The notes beneath the pieces are model-generated. The model made no database searches, was not told the DNA's origin, and saw nothing but the letters and a program-made list of their open reading frames with translations. A program made the translations under genes and the position numbers. This document shows positions 14,961 through 26,800 of a stretch of 64,000 bases of DNA, piece by piece (within the stretch, counting starts at the first letter, position 1; each line of letters begins with the position of its first letter). The stretch comes from Himantopus leucocephalus (Eukaryota > Chordata > Aves > Charadriiformes > Recurvirostridae), in contig RSEF01000002.1 of NCBI GenBank assembly GCA_003993805.1, positions 7,334,950-7,398,949 on the forward strand. The letters are read 5' to 3'.

Positions 14961-17470
14961 CTCTACCTGTTCTCCCAGGGAACCCCAAAATTGACAGGAG
15001 TGCTTATGATTTGTCATCAAAACAGAAGAGCTCTGGTGTTTGCCCTCACAGGCAATGCATCAGTACAGATACAACCTGTCTTTCTCAATGAGGGCTTTAT
15101 GCTAAAAAATAAAAGCTGCTCTTCTCTAAGGTCCTCAGTACAGAGGAGAGGAGCAGTACCTTTATTTCACCTTGGTGAGCAGAGGCTGTGGCTGGGTTAA
15201 CGATATGCACACCACCTTGGGTAAACCACCCGGTGCCATCGCCATTGCACCATTCTGCTTCACTTACAGCACGTCCATAAGGAAACAGGCAGTAAAACTC
15301 CAAATCCCTCCTTCCAGACACCAAGCTCCCAAGCCCACACGCTTAACACTCACCAATTTATATGTCAACTGGGGCCTAAAAGCACCACCACTGTTTTAAG
15401 TAGTTTATTCATCTTGCAGTAGGTGCAGACACTCCAGTCTGACCCAATTCTTCACTGTTTTATTGGTAACTGTGACCTCGACATCCATGCGTTGGATGGG
15501 GGAAATGGCCATAAATAGCTCTAAGCAGTGGCAGTTGGCTGATATCACAAACACGTTAATGGACCGCAGTCGGTTTGTATCTGCTGAAAATTTGACTCTC
15601 ATAATGTGTTTCTATACACATTTACGAGAAGCTGTAAGCACACACATTATCTATTTTTTACCAGGCAGAAATAGCCACAGTGCACATTTGAAGTATCAAT
15701 ACACTGAATTTAAAGGTAAGTAAATTAAAACAAAGCTGAGACGCAAGTTGGACATAATAAAAAATGTTACTGTAATACCCTCCAGTATTAAGCTCTGTCG
15801 TTCCCCTCTGATGCCTTAGCATAAATATTGCAATAGGGCTCAAGATCTCATTCCATTCCACCCTGGGAAGGGATTGGGTTCAGACTGCCTGCTCTGGGAG
15901 CCTTAGAAAGAGACTCACTCAATGACCTCGTAATACTTTGCTTTCATGCAAAGCTTTGGGATAAATGGGGATCTGAGCATACCTGAAGCTCTGCTGTCAT
16001 ATCATTGTACCTGTGCATACCACAAAACATCTCAATGAGCAGTGAAAGCAGAAAGTTCTCCTCTGATTAAACAAACTCAGTGTCCTACACAGAAGTATTT
16101 TCAAAGGAGGCACAAAAGCAACCAGATAATCAAAACAGCTGTGTATTTTCCAAATTTACACTTTCTATTGTTTTATTCTCATGTGTCTCTCTAATAGCAC
16201 AGCAGAGTGAAGGGAGGGAGGAAAAAAAGGACTTTTGTGGTTAGCACGGGGATTGCAATAGGGCTTAAGGTTCAGTAAGAACATGAAGGAGACAAACGAG
16301 CACAGTCATGTCACCAAAAAAAAGTGTTGAAAAGCACTTTCTCTTCAAACATAAAGTCAGAGGAGGAACCTGGCATGCTTTGTTTCACTCCTTTGTGAGT
16401 GAGAGATCGAGCAGTAACTCTGCGCGTTGCCTCTGGAGCAAGCCCCAAGTAAGAAAATAACTCAGGGAAAATCTCACAGCCTGTTCCCTCGCAGGAAAGT
16501 ATTCATCTGAGATTGCACTAGCAACGGGGGAATCTGCATGTGATTTCAGGAGCCACCCTCCCACCTAGGGCAATAGGTCCCACTGTGGGAGAGAAGCCCA
16601 AAGTTGTTATTGGACACTTTCCCTGAGCTGGGGCTCAGCTGCAGGACATTGGCCCTTGACTCCCTGTGCACAGCAAAAGACCCAGTCAGGTGGGTCTTAT
16701 GTACAACGTCTGTGGTACGGACACTTCTCACCATCAACACTGTAACAAACCAGCACTGTTCTTCAGCCAAACCAGAGGAGGGGAGCTCCTGGGGTTAATG
16801 ACAAAGCCCAATATCTAACAGAGAAATGAGCTGAAATGGGAATCAGACCATCATGAGGAATCAGGAATCTGATTAATGAGTTCGGGACTCGTGTAATCTA
16901 GAAAGTGTAATTGCCCAGACCCTCCTCACCTCTGAGATGGATTACAAAAACAGAAAGAAATTACACAAATGGACACTCTTTCATAGGCTTGGGCTGCTCC
17001 AGCAGGTCCTCACACCCAGATGTCCTCTCATAGCATCCCAAACATGGGGCACCATGGCAGCAGTCACCAGTTGCAGAATTTCTTTTTCTCAAGAAGCACT
17101 AATGAGACAAGTGGAATTAACAGGTACAGAGGCACCACAGACCATGGTATATTGGCATCAGTAGACAAAATCTGCTTCTGGTGACTGACAGAGATACAAG
17201 CACTGATAAGAAACCTCCTGAAAGAGGAGGATGGAGCTGTGGGCATAACCTGGTGCCCAATCCATCCATATGAAGGGGCTCCAGAGCAGCAAGGAAGAAA
17301 GGAGGGAGAGGAGGAGAATGATCAGATCCAGGCACTTTGAAGGATCAGCTCAATGAGAAGTAAATCTTCAGGGGCATTTCTGTGCCACGGCTAACAGTCT
17401 TTCAAGTGGTGAACCATCCCCACTTCCAAATAACACCCCGTAAATCACTCAGAAATCACCATTGTGGGAG
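14961..17470. other. Intergenic, nothing recognised
   Basis: Only short, non-protein-like open frames. No repeat family recognised. Confidence 0.55.
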
Positions 17471-18760
17471 ACAGGGCATATGAAAATAAAGGTAAAAATT
17501 AGAAATAGGTAAAATAAAAGGATGTTAGCTATAAGCAAGTCATCAGCATTTCCAGAGAATATAACAAAATCAGTGATAAACAAAAGGAACAGAATGAAGA
17601 GAGAGGGGAGGAACAGTGAAGGTGTGAGAGAAGGAAATGCTGTGGCAGTGTGCAGCCCCCTTCCACGCTATAGATGGGCTAGTAAGAAGGAAAAGAGCAG
17701 GAACAGAACAAAAATAGGTCAGGGAGTGAAGGATAAGGGAAATTTAGGCTATTTGAAAGAGACATATCTAGGGAACATGACCCCACAGCCGTGGCATGAG
17801 ACGGTAGGAGAAGAGATAATAGCAAGACAAATAAAAGGAGCAGGAGAGGAGGTACCCAGGCACCGGTGGGATAGCTTTCACCAGAAAAGTGTTATGAAAA
17901 TTTTATTAAATAGCTTTGTATGAGCATCTGAGGGTTTATCACAGCTGGGCAGTGAGTGTGGGAGGTTTTTTTACCCTTACTATAAAATGCTGGTGTGTAG
18001 ATCAAGTTTCCTCAAGCCAGGTCAAGGTGCACTTGTTGAAGCCACTGTCTGAGTGCCACTGGTCCATCTGTGCTCTGGTGGACTCCATGATAGCTGGGAG
18101 AGGTGAACATAGGGAAACACAAAGCAAGCATGTCCTTCATGCTTCGGAGTACTCAAGAAAATGAAGTGAGAGATGGGAAGAACAAAGGTCCCCGTGGAGG
18201 GTACTGACTTTGTACAAAAATAATGGGCAAAGTCAGAGAGGTGAGATTTGATGAGGACAGAGACTTCAGGTCAGTGAGATGAAGGCTATAATTGAATACG
18301 GTGAGGTGGTAGCAGAGGTAATTAGGGCTCAGTAAGCTGCAAAGGGCACAAATTAAATGAGGATAAAACAGAAGTTAAAGCACAAAGACAGTCAGCGTGC
18401 TGGGTTTCTTTGCCAACGGCAATCTGGCTGATGAAGATCAATTAATTGAATTCAAAGAGCTGGGATGAGCCAGGCCTCCCGGGAAAACAGAGTTTGGGCT
18501 GTAAAAAGGAAGAAGAGAGCTGGTGAGAGAACACCGGGTGGTACTAAACAAAAGTAGTTTGGGCTCAAAAGAAGATAAGAGGGAGCTGCCATAAAAGGAG
18601 AAATTAGGAGACAGTGTTGGCAGTGCAGGGAGGAAAACACCAAAAGATTTAAAGTTTGAAGAAAGCATCAGAGAGCAGGAAAACTGAAGAGCAGAAAGGA
18701 CAGAAGAGCACTACCAGAAGTGGGAAGAATAAGGAATATAAATAAATTTGTGGTGTTATC
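17471..18760. other. Purine-rich stretch on the plus strand
   Basis: About 1.3 kb in which A and G clearly dominate the plus strand, with many gaa, gga and aag runs. A 133-codon plus-strand frame (17522-17923) rich in Arg, Lys, Glu and Gly results from this bias and shows no domain. It may be a decayed repeat; no family recognised. Confidence 0.45.
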
Positions 18761-19475
18761 ATGTTGCTAGCCTGGAGACGTGGGTAGTAGGAGACCCTAA
18801 CTAAACCAGCACCTCTCCTCTGGTCAGTGGCCAACACACCCTCCCAATGAGCAATCAGTTGAGCAGCAAGCACTCTGTTCAACACTGTTATTTCACCTGC
18901 TTTCCTCCTCCCTTTCCACTGAAGCCATGAGGCATGTTAAAACTACCAGATGAAAGATACAGAGTCATCCTTCCTATTAAACCACAGAAGTTATCAACTG
19001 GAAAACACCACTGGGGACTTTCAGGATTTCCCTCTTCTCTACTCAGTCCTACTGTGGGAGGTCTGGCTTTGTTGTCAGAAATATGGCTGCATCAAGCCAT
19101 TTCCCAACCCTGACCAAGCACCTGGTTTTCTCAGAAAACAGGATGCAGGACTCCTCTTCTACACCACCTCATGCCAGGGAGGCTCTTACGTTGATGCTTG
19201 GTGGTGACTGAGGGTGGAATCCCTGCTGGACAGTATGACTTGACTCCCAAAGCAAGCCTGGCTTGGCTCTCTGGCACTGTGAGAAGGTATCAGGCTTTGA
19301 GGGGGCTCTACCTCCACCTTCCCCATCAAAAACACCCAGAGGTCTTTGAAGCCCACGTTCTGCATTTTGTCAGAGCACACACTAGAAGGAGGTAAACTTA
19401 AGGTGGATGAAACTTGGGTATGAATGTAATAGACCAGGACCAAAAAGTGAAGGGGTTGTAAGTCCAGCCTCAGTG
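18761..19475. other. Intergenic, nothing recognised
   Basis: Unique-looking sequence up to the long CR1 copy. The CR1 may start some tens of bases further left than I placed it. Confidence 0.5.
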
Positions 19476-20846
19476 CCTGGGAAGGTTATGGAGCAGATCA
19501 TCCTGAGTGCCATTACATAGCAGATGCAGAACAACCAGGTGATCAGGCCCAGTCAGCATAGGTTCATGAAAGGCAGGTCCTGCTTGACAAACATGATCTC
19601 CTTCTATGACAAGGTGATCCGCTTACTGGATGAGGTAAAAGCTGTGGATGTGGTTTACCTGACTTGAGTAAAGCGTTTGACACCATTTTCCCACAGCATT
19701 CTCCTGGAGAAACTGGCTGCCCATGGCCTGGACAGGTGTACTTTTCACTGGGTAAAAAATTGGCTGGAAGGCTGGGCCCAAAGAGTGGTGGTGAACGGAG
19801 TTAAATCAAGTTGGCAGCCTGCCACAGGTGTTCTCCAGGGCTTAGTATTGGAGCCAGTTCTCTTTAATGCCTTTATCAATGACCTGGATGACAGGATCGA
19901 GTGCATCCTTGTTTGCAGACAACAGCAAGTTAGGTGGGTGTGTCGACCTGCTTGAGGGTAAGATGGTTCTAGAGAGACATCTGGACAGGCTGGATCGATG
20001 GGCCAAGGCCAATGGTATGAGGTTCAACAAGGCCAAGTGCCGGGTCCTGCACTGGGGTCACAACAACCCCATGTAGTGCTGCAGGCTTGGGGAAGAGTGG
20101 CTGGAAAGCTGCCTGGCAGAAAAGGACCTGGGGGTGTTGGTTGACAGTCGGCTGAATATGAGCCGGCAGTGTGCCCAGGTGACCAAGAAGGCCAACGGCA
20201 TCCTGCCTTGTGTCAGGAATAGCATAGTGAGCAGGACTCAGGAAGTGATCGTCCCCCTGTACTCAGGNCATAGTGAGCAGGACTCAGGAAGCGATCGTCC
20301 CCCTGTACTCAGGGGTGAGGCCTCACCTCAAATACTGTGTTCAGTTTTGGGCCCCTCACTACAAGAAAGACATTGAGACTCTCGAGCGAGTCCAGAGAAG
20401 GGCAAGGAAGCTGGTGAGCGATCTGGAGCACATGTCTCACGGGGAAGAGCTGAGGGAATTGGGGTTGTTTAGTCTGGAGAAAAGGAGGCTGAAGGGAGAC
20501 CTTATTGCTCTCTACAACTACCTGAAAGGAGGTTGTAGGGAGGTTAAAGGTGGTCTCTTCTCCCAAGTAACAAGCAATAAGACAAGAGGAAATGGCCTCA
20601 AGTTCTGCCAGGGGAAGTTTAGATTGGATATTAGGAAAAATTTCTTCAACAAAAGGGTTATCAAACCTTGAAAAAGGCTGCCCAGGGAAGTGGTGGAATC
20701 GCCATCCTTGGAGGCATTTAAAAGACTTGTAGACGTGGTGCTTAGGGACATGGTTTAGTGGTGGTTCTGGCACTGTTACTTTGATGGTTGGACTTGATGA
20801 TCTTACAGGTCCCTTCCAACCTAGACAATTCTATAGTTCTATGATT
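19476..20846 (+). mobile_element. CR1 LINE, long fragment with reverse-transcriptase region and 3' end
   Basis: About 1.35 kb of CR1 ORF2 and 3' UTR, the longest copy here. The reverse-transcriptase palm and C-terminal region can be followed across shifted frames: [19 protein letters not shown], then [20 protein letters not shown], then FADNSKLGG near 19912-19938. The catalytic FADD box reads FADN. A frameshift precedes the SKAFD motif near 19660, and stops are scattered. The 3' end is intact (ggtcccttccaacctagac, then attctatagttctatgatt). It includes a 46-bp false duplication at the single N at 20268. It resembles the CR1-J group of neoavian birds; the subfamily is from memory. Confidence 0.95.
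20223..20313. repeat. False tandem duplication, 45 bp, around a single N
   Basis: Bases 20223-20267 are repeated at 20269-20313 with one T/C difference, and the only base between them is the N at 20268. It lies in the CR1 copy and creates an apparent interruption of its ORF2. Confidence 0.9.
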
Positions 20847-23800
20847 GTAAACAGATCTGTCCTGGTCCTCACATGGTAGGTCCATTCATCCCAGCTGGAT
20901 CTCAGCCCAGTAACCTTCAGCGACTTCTGGGGTTCAACAAGCTCTGCATCCCCCAGGAAATGCCTCTCCTTCCTTCCCCTTGAAGGCCTGGATATGGGTC
21001 TACTTCCTGACTTGACTCAGATTTTTCTGGTCCCCATCTCTTCTACAGCCCCTTTGTGTGTCTCCCAGTCTCTATACACTGCATCCTCACATGAAGGGGG
21101 TTTTCCCCAGTTAAGTAAGCTCTGCTGCCAGCTGAGAAGGAGCATGTCCTCCCTCCCAGGGTCCTCCCCCACCCAAGGTGTACCAGCCTGGACAAGGTGA
21201 TGAAGCTGTCCTTTTCCCTGCTGCTGCACAGCTCTCCACACTTTACCTTCTACACCTAACAACAAATAAAAGTAGGATTAACCCCCAAACTTCTTGAGCT
21301 CATATTAATTAGATTTGCAGCCTGGAGGGACAACACAGTGGTGAGATTTTTCATAATCCCGATTCAAATAAAGATAAGAATAGCTGTTTAAAAAGATATT
21401 TTTCCATAGATATTTACATGCTTCCCTGCACTGCCCATTCAAGAGATGCAGCAAATGGAATTGATCCTAATTCTGCCAAAGACTAATGGTGGATATAGGC
21501 CAAACACAGAAATGAATTTACCAAGAGTGAAATCTGCCAAAGGTGATGGAGTTTCTTCCTTTCATTTTAAGGTTCTTGAGAGGACACACAGTAGGTTTGT
21601 TTTAAAACCACCTATGTAAGATTACCAGCCACCTCCCCACTGTGGGACTGTAGATAATGCTGATGAAAAAAATAAATTGCCACTTGAAGAGTTTATATCC
21701 CAGCCAATGCACAACAAGGATGGATATAAAGACAAGTGGACCCCTGTCTGTGTTATTCTGAGAAAGAGAACATTGAGTATTACAGGTTTGCCTTGTCTGC
21801 AGACTAGTTACCACTGTACCGTACCACCTCCATAAAGTGCTCTTAGATATCCTGGTTGGGACCTTTATTATCTGTAACAGTACCCGATGTTCATGTTACT
21901 ATTATTTAATTTTTTAATCAAATTGGCTGATCTATAGCATGAAAACAACACTGCCATGAACTGTTCATTTATTATACCAATCCCGGTAACATGAAAATAG
22001 TCTAGAGGGATGAAGCTCCCACTAGGTCAGGAGAGGTATGCATATAGAGCACGCAAACCTTGCCCAGAGTTCCCAAAACCAGGAATTATTTTCCCTTTTT
22101 TTCTTCCTTTTTCTGCTTTGCAGGCTCGTAACTGTGGCACAAAAAAAGATTAAGCATTAAACTCTTTCTTTAATGGCTTCAAAGCCTCCTCAGTGAAGAT
22201 CAGATAATCCAAAGGAGAATATGGCTAAGATCTGACCTGAGAAACATGCCAAACCAAAACAGGTATTGCTGCTGTTCATTTGGCTGAAAGTGCATGCCCA
22301 CTGTTGTAACTTCTGACTCAGCAATTACCGAGTGATAACCAAAACTGGCAGAGCTGGTACTTGCTGCGTCCCCTGGAGAGTGAGAACGGGAGCCTTGCCA
22401 TGGACTCCCAGCACGGGCTCATCCCCTATATTCTGAACTTGACTCAACGCTGGAGAAGTCTTTTGTAACTTTGGCTGCTTTGTGTCCACTGTACGGTGAC
22501 AAATCTATAGATTGCATTTGTTTTTTCTCCTCAATAGCTGGCTTGGTTTTCCAGTACTGCTTTGACCAGACTGGTCCAAGTTATGCAATCAGTCCAATTC
22601 ATATTCCCAAACCAAAAGACAGAAGTGCTCTGACTGGAGTCCATATTTTCTGTCTGATTGCTTTTCATTTCACACTTCTTTGTTTTAATTACATTGTAAG
22701 ATTAAATACAGGGATTGTAGTTAGTTGCAGCCAATGGATATTGTACAGATTTAAGGGTCATAGGAAAAGGAAAGGAAAAAAGACAACTGATACCTCATTG
22801 TTTACTGTGGTTCCCATAACATGTGCAGTCAAGTGCTGAGTGAGTTTTAATAGAAATCTAGCTTGATTGTGATTAAAAGAAGAATTTGCTGAATGAATCC
22901 TTCAGCTCAAAAGTATGGGCTTTTAATTTTTTTACATGTATTGAGCCTAAAAAAGCTGATTCTGCAAAGCTTTCTCGACCTCACTGACTGCAACCAGTTA
23001 CAAGATGGATGGCCTGGATTTAAAAGTAGCAGTATGTTGCAGCAGCTGGCCAAGTATGCCTCAGACGGCTCAACGAGGAGATGGTGGGGAGGAAGGGGAC
23101 ACATTATGGATTTTATGATTCCTTTCATTAAGGCAGTAAAATTCCTGCTTGGCTAAACAATAAACTCCTTTTTTAAAAATTAATAAATAACAAAAACAAA
23201 ACTAGCGCTTACTTGCTTTAATATTATTTAATGAATATAATAATTAATTATTTAAAAGCTGTTCCTTTTCTTTATTCTCATTCTCAACAGCACCGAGAAA
23301 GATTTGCAGACAATCAATGTGGTACCAACAGTCCCCCAGATCCCTTTTTGTTTCCTCTCCGATACAGCTTCAAGAGAGATGCTGCCCAGAACAGCCAGTA
23401 ACATTGCAAATGGTGCTTTCACAGCTGAACTGGTGAGGAGCAGAGGGGCTCGCAGCACATAGAATGGCTGAGGGAATTTGTAATGTTATACTGCATCTTG
23501 CACAGCTCTTACACTAGAGCTCATCCATAATCTTTGCTACGTTGCTCTGAAAAACCCAATATCTGCACCTAGTAGAACAGATTTCAAAGCTCCAGAGGAC
23601 GAGAGGGTGAGTCACAAGGAAGCAACAATTTCCCAATGTTCATATCTTGTCTTGAGGTCCAACAGATGTCATGCTAGTGGTTAGACAGTGAACTTTATGA
23701 TCTCAGCTTTTTAAATAGAAAGCCTGTGACATTCCAGACAAAGCAAGCAGCCTGTCCCTGAAATGCATCCTGAGGTAATCTTTAACTGCACCTTCACGTG

Positions 23801-26800
23801 TTTTTTTCCCATGTATGTCTCATTAAATGACGCATAAAGAGGGAGAGATATGACTGTAATTTCCTAAGTTCTTTACATCTGGATAAACAATCTTAAAAAC
23901 TTCTGACGTATCTTTCATGTTAGGAAATAGATATTAATAAACCACAGTGTCTTCTTGCTCCAGTGTCTCTTTAGGCATAGAGATATTGAATAATGGGAGC
24001 TAAATAAACTAATCAAAACACTTACAAAATCCATGAGACTCTAAATCAAGAAGAGGAATAATACCAACAGCTCTTCCTGTCCAAACCTTTGCTGACTGTG
24101 AAATCATCTCTCTGACAGTAAACACATTAGCATTTTTTAAGAGCATGAACCTGCTTATAACGAACTGGGCATTAACCTGTTCATAACTAACTGAACATTA
24201 ACACCACTGACCATGAAGGCCAGCAGTCTGTAAGCATCAGGCACCTCGAGGATGCTGAGAGTTCTCCAAATAAATTGAATTACCAATAGCTTATGTGATG
24301 AGGCCCTCACTGCAAAACCTAATGAGGGTGTTTAGTTAGCTGCACTTCATTGGCTTGATGGAGTATATCTCCTTTGACTGTCAAAGGACCAGAGGTTACC
24401 AGCTGCACCATAAACCTGCCCACTTACTACATGAACTCAACCACAGACATGAAGTGGCTTCCGGATTTCTGTGGAAGCGTCTAATTCGTCTCCTCTTTTC
24501 AACTCTAATGAACAATTAGTTGATGGTATAAAATGAGAACTTTGTGGCTGAGGAGGGAAATAAAATGTCAGGATAAAATATACAGTTATATCATGCTCGA
24601 AAAAGAAAATCAAAACCACCTTCTGAGACTTACGAAGAATATGGTGCACTAAACAGGAAAGAGAATAAAAAGATTTTTTATTACTCCATCCTATTCAGGT
24701 TCTCATACTACCCTTTTTTTCTCAAAATCTGAGTGTGAACCCTCAAATATATTTAGGCAAATTTCATGAATGGAAATTTGGGCTGAAGAGACTTCCAGGC
24801 AAAAATTAAGTGATGTGGTCATTCTCTGGGGCCCTGTCAGGGTCCCCAGATGACAGAGTTGTGATGCCTTGTTCTGCAGTGCTTGGAGGAGTGGGCATTA
24901 TCTACTTTCTCCTCTCTGTACAAAGGAAGTTTACTAATAATAATAATAAGGCAGTTGTGGTTCTTTAGTCTTATGCCCACAAGAGAGAGGCACAGAATTC
25001 AATAGGCAGTTATAACCTTCCCCCACAATTTTTATTCCTTACTAGCCCAGTAAAATTTTACAAAAATATTATTTTTAATCAGTTCTATAGTTTTTAGAGA
25101 CACTCCTACAGAACACTACTGACTCCCAGTCCAGAGTGAGAGACAGGAATAAAGAATGACACTGCTGAAAGTAGCACTCTCCACATCTCGCCCTTAAAAC
25201 AGACAGAGAAAATGGGATATCTGACATTCTCTTATCCCTTATTAGCAACCATAGAGCCAAGGTAACCTGTCTATATACACTTGTACTAAAGAATTAAGTT
25301 TCCTAAAATTACCTTCTTCTACTTGCTGCTTCTTCCACCTGAAATCTGATTCCCAGCACTAAACCAAGTAGGAGGGCGCAATTCCACTTTACAAATGGCA
25401 AAACAGAAGGACCTTTCCACCTCTCACCCAAAGATCTTTCACAGATAAGGTCTTCCAGAACACTTACTCAATCAGAGTGACTCATAGCTAACGAAGTGAT
25501 ACTGGCATTACAAAATAACAGAGCTGAGTAAATGTGACAAAAACAAAGAGGGAGTTGGTGGAATAGGCATCAGCTTTGCAAAGCCTGAAAGGTTTCATAG
25601 TATTTTAAAGGCCTTTTTTTCTTGTTGAAACGACAAGGAAAGCCAGCCAGTTTCAGACCAAATCACCACTTAGGTAAAGTTGCCAACTCTCCCTACTAGA
25701 ACCACGTGTTCCATTAAACCAAGCATGCAAAGGGCTCCCCGTGGACAGACATCAGCCTAGTTTTGAACCAGGGCCAAAGGTCATTGATGGATTATTTTAG
25801 CCCTCCACGCTTAGATTTTCAACGGGGCATATGCACAGGGAAGCTTCTTCTCCAAGCTTGCCCCACTTGCAGCAAGGTATATAATACTCAACTGCAGCGA
25901 GGAACAATCTTCTGTAGGTTCTGTGCTATGCATTTAAAACACAAACAGTGCTTAAACAAATGGACTCAAGTTAATTAAATCAATAGCCCAAGCAAATTAC
26001 TTTCTCAAGTGTAAGTTTTATTAAGCATTATTTTACTTTACTGGGACTCTATTAGCGGGATAAGGAACTAGGTGAGGTAGTGAGCTAAACACAAAGCAGA
26101 AAGTCTTCTGGGAATTTCTTTTTCTATTTGCCCAATATGCTAGTACTGAGACTCTTACTCGATTAAGTGCTTTATACAATGTTCTCTCCTGGTTTACCTG
26201 AACTAATATAAAACAAGATCACTAATGAGATGCATTACACTTAGATTTTATTTGTACAAGAAGTGGGAAAAGAAAACAAAATGAAACAAAACAAAACAAA
26301 CCCCACCAGAGTTAGAGCATTAATAGTTGGTTTTATTAAGGGTACGTAGCCACATGAGTACAGCAGGTTGGCTTATCTCAGTGAAGTGACACAGCTTTCA
26401 CCTCTTTCCTGCTGTCTTGAGCAAGAGATATAGATTAAGCTAGTATTCCCTATAGGTCCTTCTCAGAATGGCCATGGACTGCTCCCCCAGGGAGAAAGAG
26501 GAGGACATCCTTTCCAATGTGACTGACCAAGTGAGCAGAGCAGATCCCATACTTGTGGGGGAGAGTGGGCCTACCAGGCACCAAGACTTTGTATGCCTAC
26601 AGTGAAGGTGCTTAAAGCTGAGCTTATCACTCTGGTGTCATTGCATACTTAATGGCCACAGTTCATCTGATCCATTCTGGACATCTGTTTCATGGTAGAC
26701 ACCACTGAAGATTAAGAGTGTAAGTACAAGAAGATCTGTCAAGAGTGCAGGTGGTGCAGCCACTCAGAGACCCAGAGGCCGAAGAAACCCAGGGACAGGG

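Noticed and set aside
20309..20773. 154-codon minus-strand open frame
   Set aside because: It is the antisense of CR1 ORF2 sequence.
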